A stretch of DNA of 64,000 nucleotides from Myxococcaceae bacterium. GTDB taxonomy: Bacteria; Myxococcota_A; Polyangia; Polyangiales; Ga0077539. This document shows positions 1 to 8,889 of the stretch, piece by piece (position 1 is the stretch's first letter; every line of letters begins with the position of its first letter). The stretch spans positions 62,001 through 126,000 of the forward strand of contig SCUS01000151.1 in assembly GCA_004297725.1 (NCBI GenBank), in the 5' to 3' direction. Made by a program: the position numbers and the translations under genes. The notes beneath the pieces are model-generated. The model did no database searches. It had not been told where the DNA came from and saw only the letters and a list, made by a program, of their open reading frames with translations.

Positions 1-316
1 TGTTGTTGGTGCCGTTGGCGCCCTGCACCGCGAGCTCGCGCATGCGGGTGAGCAGCTCGTGGATCTGCTCGGCGGCGCCGTCCGCGGTCTGCGACATCGA
101 GATGGCGTCGCTCGCGTTGCGCGAGGCCACGATCACCGAGCGCGCCGAGGCGTTCATGAGCTTGCTGATGCCGAGGCCGGCGGCGTCGTCCGCGGCGCCG
201 TTGATGCGGAAGCCGCTCGAGAGCTTGTTGAAGTTCTCGCTCAGCCCGGCCGAGGTCTTGTTCAGGTTGCTCTGAGCGATCATCGAGGAGACGTTGGTTT
301 GGATGAACAGGCCCAT
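1..316 (-). CDS. fliC: Flagellin N-terminal part (truncated by window edge)
   Basis: Reverse complement of 1-316 reads MGLFIQTNVSSMIAQSNLNKTSAGLSENFNKLSSGFRINGAADDAAGLGISKLMNASARS..., the classic flagellin N-terminal domain; AAAGGA-type RBS just upstream of the ATG at 316. Confidence 0.9.
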   Translation of the reverse strand, partial: MGLFIQTNVSSMIAQSNLNKTSAGLSENFNKLSSGFRINGAADDAAGLGISKLMNASARSVIVASRNASDAISMSQTADGAAEQIHELLTRMRELAVQGANGTNN

Positions 317-518
317 TGGAGTTCCTTTGTGCGTCTTGACGCGCGCCCCTGTGACGCCCGTCCGTGGGATCGCGGTGGATCCCTCAGCACCTTCCTGTAC
401 GGCCACCCCTCCGAGGCCTTGAATCGATTTTTCCGGAGCCCTCTCCGAGCCCCCCCTCGGGGCCCTCCCTCACTGCCATTCCGTTGTGTGCCCGCGGGCG
501 CTCTGCCATGGTCGCGCG

Positions 519-3500
519 ATGGCGCACGAATCCGCTCTCCCGCCGCACCTTTCTGAACTCTTCCAGGACGCCGTGGAGCACCACCAGGCGGGGCGTGCGG
601 CGGAGGCCGAGGCGGCCTACCGCGCCTTGCTCCAGCAGGAGCCCGACTTCCCCGGCGCGCTCGCCAACCTCGGCGACCTCGTCCATGCCCGCGGCCTCAC
701 CGGGGAGGCCTTCGCCCTCTTCGACCGCGCCATCGCGCTGGCCCCCCACGACCCGGTGGCCCACATCAATCGCGGCCGCGCGCTGCTGCTCGAGGGGAGC
801 ACCGCCGAGGCCGAAGCGGCATTTCGCGCCGCCCTCGCCATCGATCCCGACGACGCCCGGGCGCTCAACAACCTGGGCGAGCTCCTGCTGAGGCGCAGCG
901 CCTTCGAGGAGGCCCACACCCTGCTCGCGCGCGCCGTACGCGTGGCGCCGGACTCCGCGTCGGCGCACACGACCTTCGGCAAGCTCCTGCTGCTGGGCGG
1001 GCGCATCAGCGACGCCCTCGTGCTGCTCGAGCGCGCCGTGGCCCTCGCGCCGGCGAGCGCCGCGGCCCGCTCCGTCCTCGCGGGCGCCCTATGGACCGAA
1101 GGGCGCATCGAGGAGTCCCTCCGTCAGCACCGGGAGGCGCTGCGGCTGAGCCCCGGCCTCTTCGAGACCTGGTCGCTGCTGCTCTTCACCATGCACTGCG
1201 GCGCCGGCCGCTCCCCCGATGAGCTCTTCGCCGAGCACCTCCGCTTCGGCCGGGCCCTGGAGCGCAGCGTCGCCGCCGAGCGCCGCGAGCTCATCGCCGA
1301 CCCGACGCCCGGCCGACGGCTGCGGGTAGGCCTCCTCTCGCCGGACCTGCGTCGGCACCCCGTCGGGCTCTTCGTGGCGCCGGTGCTCGAGGCCCGCTCG
1401 CGCGAGGCGTTCGAGCTCTTCGCCTACAGCAGCAAGGCCTCCGCGGACGACGTGCAGGCCCGGCTCCGCGCGGCCGTCGACCACTGGATCGACGCCTCCG
1501 ACCTCACCGACAAGGCCCTCACCGCCCGCATCCGGGAGGACCGCATCGACCTGCTGGTCGACCTCGCCGGCCACACCACCAACGGGCGCATGGGCGTGCT
1601 CGCCCGCCGGGCCGCCCCGGTGCAGCTCTCCTGGCTGGGCTACCCCGACACCACCGGGCTAGGCACCGTGGACTACCGCATCACCGACGCCGTGGCCGAC
1701 CCGCCCGGAGAGAGCGACGCGCGGCACACCGAGGAGCTCCTGCGGTTGCCTGGAGGCTTCATGGCCTGGAGGGCGACCTCCGCCCCGGCCGACCCGGAGC
1801 CGCCCTGCGTGAGCGCGGGTCACGTGACCTTCGCGAGCTTCAACAACGCCTCGAAGCTCTCCCCCGAGCTGGCCCGGTGCTGGGCGGAGATCCTTCGGGC
1901 GGTGCCCGGGTCGAGGATGATCCTGAAGCACCAGGCCTTCGAGCGGGAGGCCAACCGGGCGAGGGTGAGGGCGTGGTTCGAGGAGGGGGGCATCACCCCC
2001 GATCGGCTCGAATTCGTGGGCTTCGCGGCGCGCTGGCAGGACGCCTACGCGCTCTACGCCAGGGTCGACGTGGCGCTCGACTCCTTCCCCTACAACGGCG
2101 CGACCACCACCTGCGAGACGCTCTCGCACGGGGTTCCGGTCGTGGCGCTCCGGGGGGAGACGCACGCCGGGAGGGTGAGCGCCTCGATGCTCACCGCCCT
2201 GGGAGAGACCTCGCTCCTCGCCGAGACCGAGGCGGAGTACGTGGCCCTGGCGACCGCCCTGGCCCGCGACCCCGCGCGCCTCGCGACGCTGCGCGCCTCG
2301 CTGCCGAAGCGCTGGAGCGAGAGCACCGTGGGCTCGCCCGAGCGCCTGGCGAGGGAGCTCGAGGACGCGTACCGCACGGCCTGGAAGCGCACGCTCGAAG
2401 GGGCGCCTCGCAAGGTCGTACCCGCCACGGACGAGGCCACCCTCGGCGCGCACGACTACGACCTGGTCGAGTGCGAGGACGGGGTGATGGTGGCGGTCGC
2501 GCCCTCGCTGGAGAGCCCCACCGCCTATGTGCTTCGCGAGCAGGGCGGGTGGTTCGAGGAGGAGCGAGCCTTCGTCAGCGCGTTGACGCAGCCCGGGGCG
2601 AGGGTGCTCGACGTGGGCGCCAGCTACGGCCAGTACGCCCTTCCGCTGGCCAGGGCGGTCGGCGCCTCCGGGCGGGTGTGGGCCATCGAGCCCTCGGCGC
2701 GCACGGCGGCCTTCCTGCGGGCGAGCGTCGCCCGCAACGACTTCGCGCAGGTGACGGTGGTGCAGTCCGCGATCTCCGACCAGGTCGGCGAGGCCTCGCT
2801 CCACGTGGGGGCGTCGAGCGAGCTGGCGAGCCTCACGGCCGAGGCCGCGCTGCACTCCTCGACCGAGCGGGTGGCCGTGCAGACCCTCGACGCGCTCCGA
2901 GGGCCGCTCGACCTCCGCGGGGTCGATCTGGTGAAGCTCGACGCCGAGGGCGAGGAGGCCGCCATCGTCCGCGGAGGGGCCCGCTTCTTCGCCGAGGAGT
3001 CGCCGCTGGTGCTCGCCGCCCTCCGGCGCGATGGAGGCCTGCGACACGCCTTCCTGCTCCTCGGATACGACTGCTTCCGGCTGGTTCCGGGGCTTCAGGT
3101 GCTCGCGCCCGCGCCCTCCGACGACGGGCTCGATCGCTTCTCGCTCAACGTGTTCTTCTGCAAGCCCGACCGGGCCGAGGCGCTCGCCGCGAGGGGCCTC
3201 CTCGTGCTGCCGGGGCCGTCCCTCGACGCCCGAGGCGCGGCCGGCCGGTGGCGGGGCGACCTCGCCGACCGCCCCTACGTCAGCCAGATGCTCCCCTACT
3301 GGGAGGCCCGCCACGCCGGGCGCGACGCGCTCGAAGACGCGCTCGACCGCTGGTGCGACGCGCACGACACCGCGCTCCCGGTCGCGTCGCGGCTGCGCTC
3401 TCTGGAGACCTCGCTCGAGCTGCTCTCCGCCGCGCTCGACCAGCACCCCACGCTGCCCCGGCTGGTCACGGTGGCCCGCGTCGCGTGGGAGCTCGGGCTG

Positions 3501-3809
3501 CGCGAGACCGCCGTCGGGGCGCTGCGCACCGCGGTCGAGTGGTTCACCCACGGGGAGGGCATCTCCCTCGATGAGCCCTTCCTCGTGCCCTGTCCCCGCT
3601 TCGACGCGATCCGCATCCCGAGCAACGAGGTGACCTGGTGCTTCGCGGCGGTGCTGGAGCAGTTCGAGCGGCTCCGCAGCTTCTCGTCGTACTACGAGGG
3701 CAAGGGCTCTCGCCCCATCCTCGACTCGCTCTCGCAGCTCGGCTTTATGGGGGAGGAGATGCTCCGGCGGCGGGAGCTCATCGACGCCCGCTTCGGCCCG
3801 GAGGAGTGA
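519..3809 (+). CDS. TPR repeats + GT41/SPINDLY-type O-GlcNAc transferase + FkbM-family methyltransferase fusion protein
   Basis: N-terminal TPRs; RVGLLSPDLRRHPVGLF, DLAGHTTNGRMGVLARRAAPVQLSWLGYPDTTGL and DSFPYNGATTTCETLSHGVPVV are GT41 hallmarks; then VLDVGASYGQYALPLAR / VWAIEPS / VDLVKLDAEGEE typical of FkbM methyltransferases. ATG at 519 chosen within ORF 486-3809. Confidence 0.9.
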   Translation: MAHESALPPHLSELFQDAVEHHQAGRAAEAEAAYRALLQQEPDFPGALANLGDLVHARGLTGEAFALFDRAIALAPHDPVAHINRGRALLLEGSTAEAEAAFRAALAIDPDDARALNNLGELLLRRSAFEEAHTLLARAVRVAPDSASAHTTFGKLLLLGGRISDALVLLERAVALAPASAAARSVLAGALWTEGRIEESLRQHREALRLSPGLFETWSLLLFTMHCGAGRSPDELFAEHLRFGRALERSVAAERRELIADPTPGRRLRVGLLSPDLRRHPVGLFVAPVLEARSREAFELFAYSSKASADDVQARLRAAVDHWIDASDLTDKALTARIREDRIDLLVDLAGHTTNGRMGVLARRAAPVQLSWLGYPDTTGLGTVDYRITDAVADPPGESDARHTEELLRLPGGFMAWRATSAPADPEPPCVSAGHVTFASFNNASKLSPELARCWAEILRAVPGSRMILKHQAFEREANRARVRAWFEEGGITPDRLEFVGFAARWQDAYALYARVDVALDSFPYNGATTTCETLSHGVPVVALRGETHAGRVSASMLTALGETSLLAETEAEYVALATALARDPARLATLRASLPKRWSESTVGSPERLARELEDAYRTAWKRTLEGAPRKVVPATDEATLGAHDYDLVECEDGVMVAVAPSLESPTAYVLREQGGWFEEERAFVSALTQPGARVLDVGASYGQYALPLARAVGASGRVWAIEPSARTAAFLRASVARNDFAQVTVVQSAISDQVGEASLHVGASSELASLTAEAALHSSTERVAVQTLDALRGPLDLRGVDLVKLDAEGEEAAIVRGGARFFAEESPLVLAALRRDGGLRHAFLLLGYDCFRLVPGLQVLAPAPSDDGLDRFSLNVFFCKPDRAEALAARGLLVLPGPSLDARGAAGRWRGDLADRPYVSQMLPYWEARHAGRDALEDALDRWCDAHDTALPVASRLRSLETSLELLSAALDQHPTLPRLVTVARVAWELGLRETAVGALRTAVEWFTHGEGISLDEPFLVPCPRFDAIRIPSNEVTWCFAAVLEQFERLRSFSSYYEGKGSRPILDSLSQLGFMGEEMLRRRELIDARFGPEE

Positions 3810-4685
3810 TCAGCGCCTGACCGACGAGACCTGGAGCAGCTCGCGCGTCACGGCGATGGCGCGCTCGTAGCCCGCCCTGGTGACGGACAGCGCGGTGAAG
3901 GCCTCGGTGGCGTCGGCCTCGGTCTCCGAGGCGCGGGCGCTGCTCACCGAGATCAGCGCCGCGGCGGTGACGTCGACCGAGGAGTGCAGGCGCTCGGCGC
4001 CGATGCCGGTGTTGACCTGCGCGGTGACCAGCTGCCGGTGACCGGCCTCCATGTTGGCGATCGCCGTCTGGATGCCGCCGAGGTTGTTGCCCGTGAGGGC
4101 CGTCGCGAAGGCCTGCAGGTCGGCGAGGATGTCGCGTCCGCCCGCGACCGTGAAGGCCGTCGCGCCGCTGGCGTTGGAGCGCGCGGTGACGCCGTCGGCG
4201 ACCTCCACCGGCACCGCGGTGTCGTTGCCGGTGAAGACCCCGGCGGCGGTGAAGGGCGCGGTGGCGGTGGCGGTTCCGCCGAAGAGGTAGCCGGTGGCGC
4301 CGCGGGTGTTGGCGAAGCCCAGCAGGGCGTCGCGGAGCGAGGTGATCTGGCCGGCCATGTTGGCGCGCGTCTGCGCGTCGACGCTGCCGTTGGCCGCCTG
4401 CACCGCGAGCGATCGGGCCTCCTCCAGCAGGTCGCCCGCGCTCGCCAGGACGGACTCCGCCAGGTCGAGGTCTCCGCCCGCGCGGTTGAGGGTGTGCGAG
4501 CGGTTGTTCATTCGCTGGATCTGCGCGTCGTGGCGGACCTTCATCGACCACGCGACCGGGTCGTCGGAGGGGGCGTTGACCCGCAGCCCCGAGGAGGCGA
4601 CGCGGCTGGCGTCGGTGAACTGCTGCACCGCGCGGCTCTGCCCCACGCGGGCGGCGTCGAGGGCCATCTTGTCGGTGATGCGCAT
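3810..4685 (-). CDS. flgL: Flagellar hook-associated protein FlgL (HAP3)
   Basis: MRITDKMALDAARVGQSRAVQQFTDASRVASSGLRVNAPSDDPVAWSMKVR; flagellin-like; adjacent to flgK. Confidence 0.85.
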   Translation of the reverse strand: MRITDKMALDAARVGQSRAVQQFTDASRVASSGLRVNAPSDDPVAWSMKVRHDAQIQRMNNRSHTLNRAGGDLDLAESVLASAGDLLEEARSLAVQAANGSVDAQTRANMAGQITSLRDALLGFANTRGATGYLFGGTATATAPFTAAGVFTGNDTAVPVEVADGVTARSNASGATAFTVAGGRDILADLQAFATALTGNNLGGIQTAIANMEAGHRQLVTAQVNTGIGAERLHSSVDVTAAALISVSSARASETEADATEAFTALSVTRAGYERAIAVTRELLQVSSVRR

Positions 4686-6067
4686 CAGAAGGACTTCATC
4701 AGGGTGTCGAGGAGCTCGTCGGCCACCCGCAGCACGCGGGTCGAAGCCTCGAAGGCCCTCTGGAACTTCGACAGGTTGACCATCTCCTCGTCGAGCGAGA
4801 CGCCCGAGGCGCTCTCCCGCAGGGTCTCGGCCTGCTGCACGGTCTCGTCGCGGAGCTGCTCCTCCGCGTTGGCCGCCTGAAGCCGCACCCCGAGGTCGGA
4901 GGCCACGGCGCCGAAGCGCTCGGCCGGCGGCGTGGTCCCGCCCGCGAGGGCGCGGCTGGAGAGGCCCGCGAGCTGGAGCGCGACGGTGTTGCCGCCCGGC
5001 AGGTCGGTCGCAGCGCCCGCGGCGCCGACCCGGTCGGGCTGGCCCGCGAGGGCGGGGTTGAGGGCCATCGCCCGGGCGGCGCCGACCGCCACCGCGGGGG
5101 CCGAGAAGAGGTTGCGGCCGGTCACCCCGTCGAGCCCGAAGCCCGAGGCGTGCGCGGTGTTGACCGCGGTGGAGAGGTCGAAGGCGAAGCGGTCGAGGGC
5201 GGCCTGCACGCTGGGGACGTCCACGTCGCGGGCCTCGCGCAGCCCGCCGAGGGTGCCCTGGTTCATCGCGGCCGTGGCGTCGGTGGTCGCGCCGCCGGGC
5301 TGCTGCACCTGGAGCCGGAGGTTGTTGGCCGGGTCGAGGGTCACCGAGACCGACGAGGCGTTGCCGCCCTCGACCAGCACCGTGCCCGCGGAGAAGAGCG
5401 TGACCTGGCCGCTGGCGTCCTCGACCGCGCGAGCGCCGAGGCGGTCGCCGACCTCCTGCACAAGCTGGTCGCGCTGGTCTCGCAGGTCGGCCCCGGCGTC
5501 TCCGAGCGAGGTCGCCTCGGCGATGGAGCGGTTGAGCGTCGCGATGCGGGCGAGGCGCTCGTTGACCTCTCCGGCCACGCCGCGCGCCTGGTCGAAGAGG
5601 CCGTCGCGCTGCGCCGCGAGGTCGCTGGCGGTGGTCGAGACCTGCTGCGCGAGGGCGCCTGCGCGCTGGAGCACCGCGAGCCGGGCGGAGGTGTCCGAGG
5701 GGGCGCCGCTCAGGGTGTCGAGGCTCTGGAAGAAGCTGTTGACCCGGTCGGAGATGGTGCCGCTGCTCGGGGCGATGGCGGCCTCGGTGGCCGAGAGCGC
5801 CGAGGCGCGCGCGGAGGCGGCGCCGCGGCGGCCGTGCTCCTCGACGACGCGGCCGTGGGCGAAGCGGCTGAAGGTGCGGGAGATGCCGTTCACCGAGACG
5901 CCGCCGTTGCTGTCCCGGCCGAAGGGGCGCGCGGAGAGCAGCACGCCGCGGCGGACGTAGCCGGGCGTGTTGACGTTGGCGATGTTCTGGCCGGTGACGG
6001 AGACGCCGGAGGACTGCGCCTGCATCCCGTCGCGGGCTACGCCGAGGAGGGAGAAGAGGGAGCTCAT
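4685..6067 (-). CDS. flgK: Flagellar hook-associated protein FlgK (HAP1)
   Basis: MSSLFSLLGVARDGMQAQSSGVSVTGQNIANVNTPGYVRRGV N-term and LDEEMVNLSKFQRAFEASTRVLRVADELLDTLM C-term. Confidence 0.93.
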   Translation of the reverse strand: MSSLFSLLGVARDGMQAQSSGVSVTGQNIANVNTPGYVRRGVLLSARPFGRDSNGGVSVNGISRTFSRFAHGRVVEEHGRRGAASARASALSATEAAIAPSSGTISDRVNSFFQSLDTLSGAPSDTSARLAVLQRAGALAQQVSTTASDLAAQRDGLFDQARGVAGEVNERLARIATLNRSIAEATSLGDAGADLRDQRDQLVQEVGDRLGARAVEDASGQVTLFSAGTVLVEGGNASSVSVTLDPANNLRLQVQQPGGATTDATAAMNQGTLGGLREARDVDVPSVQAALDRFAFDLSTAVNTAHASGFGLDGVTGRNLFSAPAVAVGAARAMALNPALAGQPDRVGAAGAATDLPGGNTVALQLAGLSSRALAGGTTPPAERFGAVASDLGVRLQAANAEEQLRDETVQQAETLRESASGVSLDEEMVNLSKFQRAFEASTRVLRVADELLDTLMKSF

Positions 6068-6083
6068 GGTGGGTCCTAAGGTC

Positions 6084-6407
6084 TCAGCCGCGGACGGAGA
6101 GGCCCGCGGAGGAGGGCGCTGGGGCGTAGGGGGTGGCGGGAGACCCGTCGTGGAAGGCCGAGAGGACGTCGCGGAGGCAGTCGCGGGCGTGGGCGAGGAG
6201 CACGGCGTTTCGGCGGAGCCCGGCGGCCAGGTCGCGGAAGCGAGGCGCGAGCTCGGTGCGGCCGCGGGTGCTCTCGCGAATCGCCAGGAAGAGGTCGGCC
6301 TTCTCCGCGGCGATGTCGTGCACGCGGGCGCCGTCGAGGCGGCGGATGGCCCCCCGCTCTTCCTCCAGGAGACGATCGAACTGTCCGAACATCTGCTCCG
6401 GGTCCAT
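6084..6407 (-). CDS. flgN: Putative FlgN-type flagellar export chaperone
   Basis: Small helical protein MDPEQMFGQFDRLLEEERGAIRRLDGARVHDIAAEKADLFLAI between flgM and flgK; start chosen inside ORF 6084-6479. Confidence 0.6.
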   Translation of the reverse strand: MDPEQMFGQFDRLLEEERGAIRRLDGARVHDIAAEKADLFLAIRESTRGRTELAPRFRDLAAGLRRNAVLLAHARDCLRDVLSAFHDGSPATPYAPAPSSAGLSVRG

Positions 6408-6438
6408 CAGAACCTTTGACTCCCCTCTTCGTTGCGGT

Positions 6439-6705
6439 TCAGCCGCCGCGGGCGATGCGCTCCGCGATCTCCCTCGCATCGACGCGGAAGGTGCCCGCTT
6501 CGATGGAGGCCTTCAGCCGCGAGACCTTCGCGGCGTCGATGTCACCGTCGGCCGCGAGCGAGAGCGCTCGGCTCTCGGCGGACACCCGGACGTGGACGCT
6601 CTCGTCCGCGGAGGCCGTCGGCTCGTCGGCGCGGCCGGAGGCGGGGCGAGCGGGGCCCTTCGCGGGTTCGAGGCCGGGGGTCGGGGTTACGAAGGGGATG
6701 CGCAT
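6439..6705 (-). CDS. flgM: Putative anti-sigma-28 factor FlgM
   Basis: 88 aa; C-terminal VSRLKASIEAGTFRVDAREIAERIARG matches FlgM pattern; next to flgN/flgK. Confidence 0.75.
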   Translation of the reverse strand: MRIPFVTPTPGLEPAKGPARPASGRADEPTASADESVHVRVSAESRALSLAADGDIDAAKVSRLKASIEAGTFRVDAREIAERIARGG

Positions 6706-6723
6706 GGTTCGATCCTCAGAGGC

Positions 6724-7080
6724 TCAGGGAGTGTCCTGTCCCCCACCAGAACGCCCACCCCCGGCGGAACTTGAACGAGAAATCGCCCCGTCCTCCCCGG
6801 AGGCCGCGATGCGCCCGATCTGTCCCGCCAGCACGGCCTCGAGCTGCCGCGTGAGCCCGATGCCCCCGGCCTGGCTGACCCCGGTGGCCAGGGCGTCGAC
6901 CGCCATGTCCCCGTAGCTCCCCGCCGCGCTGCCCATCTTCGCCGTGTGGAGGAGCTGCCGCAGCAGCATCGCCTCGAACTCGCTGGCCACCCGATGCAGG
7001 TCGCTGGGAGCCGTGGCGGGGCGGGTCGCCGCGCTCGCTGGAGTCGCCGTCGGGCCCACCGGGTTGATCGCGTCGCTCAT
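6724..7080 (-). CDS. flgJ: FlgJ N-terminal rod-binding domain protein (no muramidase domain)
   Basis: LHRVASEFEAMLLRQLLHTAKMGSAAGSYGDMAVDALATGVSQAGGIGLTRQLEAVL; directly downstream of flgI. Confidence 0.85.
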   Translation of the reverse strand: MSDAINPVGPTATPASAATRPATAPSDLHRVASEFEAMLLRQLLHTAKMGSAAGSYGDMAVDALATGVSQAGGIGLTRQLEAVLAGQIGRIAASGEDGAISRSSSAGGGRSGGGQDTP

Positions 7081-8180
7081 TGGATCTCCACGTCGGCCTC
7101 GATGGCGTTGGCGCCCCGGAGGGCCTCGAGCACGCTGGCGAGCTCCCTCGGAGGGAGGCCGAGACGGCCCAGCGCGGCCGAGACGTCGGCCAGGGTCGGC
7201 GCCCCGGAGAGGTAGGTCACGCTCGGCGTCGGGTCCGTCGCGGTGACGGTGCTGTTGGGCACCACCGCGGTCGTGCCCGCGGCCAGGGCGTTGGGCTGCA
7301 CCACCGTCGGCGTCTCCCGGATCACCACGGTCATGTTGCCGTGCACCACCACCGCGGGGGAGATGCGCACGTCGCCGCCGGCCACGATGGTCCCGGTGCG
7401 CTCGTTGATGATCACGCGGGCCTGCCGCACCGGGGCGACGTCGAGGTCTTCGAGGGCGGCGATGAAGTCCACGAGCTCGGTCCCCTCGGGGACGCGCACC
7501 GAGACCGCGCCGCTGTCCCGGGTGCTGGCCGTCCCGGCGCCGTAGCGCTGGTTGACCGCCGCGGCGATGCGCGAGGCCACGGTGAACCCGGGGCGACGGA
7601 GGTTGAGCCGCAGCGATCCGTCGGTGACCAGCGTGGCCGGGATCTCGTGCTCGACGGTGCCGCCCTCGGCGATGCGACCGACGGTGATGGTCCCGCTGCG
7701 GACGGTGGTGCCCGAGAAGCCCTGCGCGAAGAAGCCGCCGGTGGTGATGGCCCCCTGGGCGAGCGCGTAGGCCCGCTGGTCGGCGCCGCGGAGGATCGTC
7801 TGCAGCAGCACGCCCCCGGCGAGGGAGCGGGCGTTGCCGATGGACGAGACGGTCACGTCGAGGGTGGTGCCCTGGCGGGCGAAGGCCGGGATGGACGCGG
7901 TCACCATCACCGCCGCCACGTTGCGCAGCCTGAACTGGCTCGGGTCGGCCTGGACCCCGAGGCGTCGCAGCATGGCGATCACCGACTGCGCGGTGAAGGG
8001 CGCGTTGAGGTCGTCGCCGGTGTTGGCGAGGCCGGTGACGAGGCCGTAGCCGAGGAGCTGGTTGCCGCGCGCTCCGGAGACGTCCGCGAGGTCGCGGAGG
8101 TGCTCGGCGCCCGCGGCGCCGGGGCGGGCGAGCAGCGCGAGGGCGAGGAGGGCGATCGTGAGGAGGGGGGTGGTTCGCAC
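7077..8180 (-). CDS. flgI: Flagellar P-ring protein FlgI
   Basis: LRDLADVSGARGNQLLGYGLVTGLANTGDDLNAPFTAQSVIAMLRRLGV; signal peptide. Confidence 0.96.
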   Translation of the reverse strand: MRTTPLLTIALLALALLARPGAAGAEHLRDLADVSGARGNQLLGYGLVTGLANTGDDLNAPFTAQSVIAMLRRLGVQADPSQFRLRNVAAVMVTASIPAFARQGTTLDVTVSSIGNARSLAGGVLLQTILRGADQRAYALAQGAITTGGFFAQGFSGTTVRSGTITVGRIAEGGTVEHEIPATLVTDGSLRLNLRRPGFTVASRIAAAVNQRYGAGTASTRDSGAVSVRVPEGTELVDFIAALEDLDVAPVRQARVIINERTGTIVAGGDVRISPAVVVHGNMTVVIRETPTVVQPNALAAGTTAVVPNSTVTATDPTPSVTYLSGAPTLADVSAALGRLGLPPRELASVLEALRGANAIEADVEIQ

Positions 8181-8187
8181 GGCGCGC

Positions 8188-8889
8188 TCAGAAGGGGTTG
8201 ATGATGTCGAGCAGGCGCATCAGCCAGCCGCGGTGCTGGGTGTCGGCCACCTCGCCCTCGCCGCTGAACTCCACCTGGGCGTCGGCGATGCGCGACGAGG
8301 CCACGGTGTTGTCGCGGGCGATGTCCGCGCGACGAACGAGCCCGGAGATGTACAGGTGGTACTGCTCGTTGTTGACCCGAACGGTCTTGGTCCCTTCGAG
8401 GAAGAGGTCGCCGTTGGGCATCTCGCGAACGATGCGCACCGCGACGTTGCCGTCGAGCGCTCCGGTGCGGGCGGTGTTGCCGTCGGCGTTGAAGCTGGTG
8501 CGGCTCGCGAAGGCCAGCAGCTGCGAGGGATCGAGCTCGGGGTAGGCCGTGCGGAGCGCGGGGATCAGCCCCAGCACGTTGGTGAGCCCGCTCTCGTGGC
8601 TCGACTCCCGGAGCGTGCGCGTCGTGGCGCCGCCCCGGGCGTTGGCCTGCTCGTCGATGACCACCACCACGAGGTCGCCCACCCGCACCGCGCGGGTGTC
8701 CTCCATGTAGCCCGCGACGGCGTCGCTGAAGAGCGATCCGTTGGCCGGGCGCGAGGCCGGGTCGGCCTGGGCGTAGGCGCCGCCCGAGTAGTCGCGGTGC
8801 CGCGCGGGGGGCATCGTGAGGGCGCGCGTCGCGCAGGCGCTGCTGAGGCTTACCCAGGCGGCAAGGCAGAGGGTCGATCGACGCATCAC
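8188..8889 (-). CDS. flgH: Flagellar L-ring lipoprotein FlgH
   Basis: LFSDAVAGYMEDTRAVRVGDLVVVVIDEQANARGGATTRTLR and LFLEGTKTVRVNNEQYHLYISGLVRRADIARDNTVASSRIADAQVEFSGEGEVAD. Confidence 0.95.
   Translation of the reverse strand: MMRRSTLCLAAWVSLSSACATRALTMPPARHRDYSGGAYAQADPASRPANGSLFSDAVAGYMEDTRAVRVGDLVVVVIDEQANARGGATTRTLRESSHESGLTNVLGLIPALRTAYPELDPSQLLAFASRTSFNADGNTARTGALDGNVAVRIVREMPNGDLFLEGTKTVRVNNEQYHLYISGLVRRADIARDNTVASSRIADAQVEFSGEGEVADTQHRGWLMRLLDIINPF

Noticed and set aside
449-470. CCGAG-CCCCCC-CTCGG hairpin as a terminator
   Set aside because: Lies in the divergent flagellin/OGT promoter region where no transcript should end; short arms and no T-tract.
1659-3551. 630-aa minus-strand ORF
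   Set aside because: Opposite to the clear OGT/FkbM coding sequence; Arg/Gly/Pro/His-rich low-information translation typical of antisense frames in high-GC DNA.
4685-6079. Plus-strand ORFs (4932-5960, 5150-6079) across flgK
   Set aside because: flgK on the minus strand explains the region.
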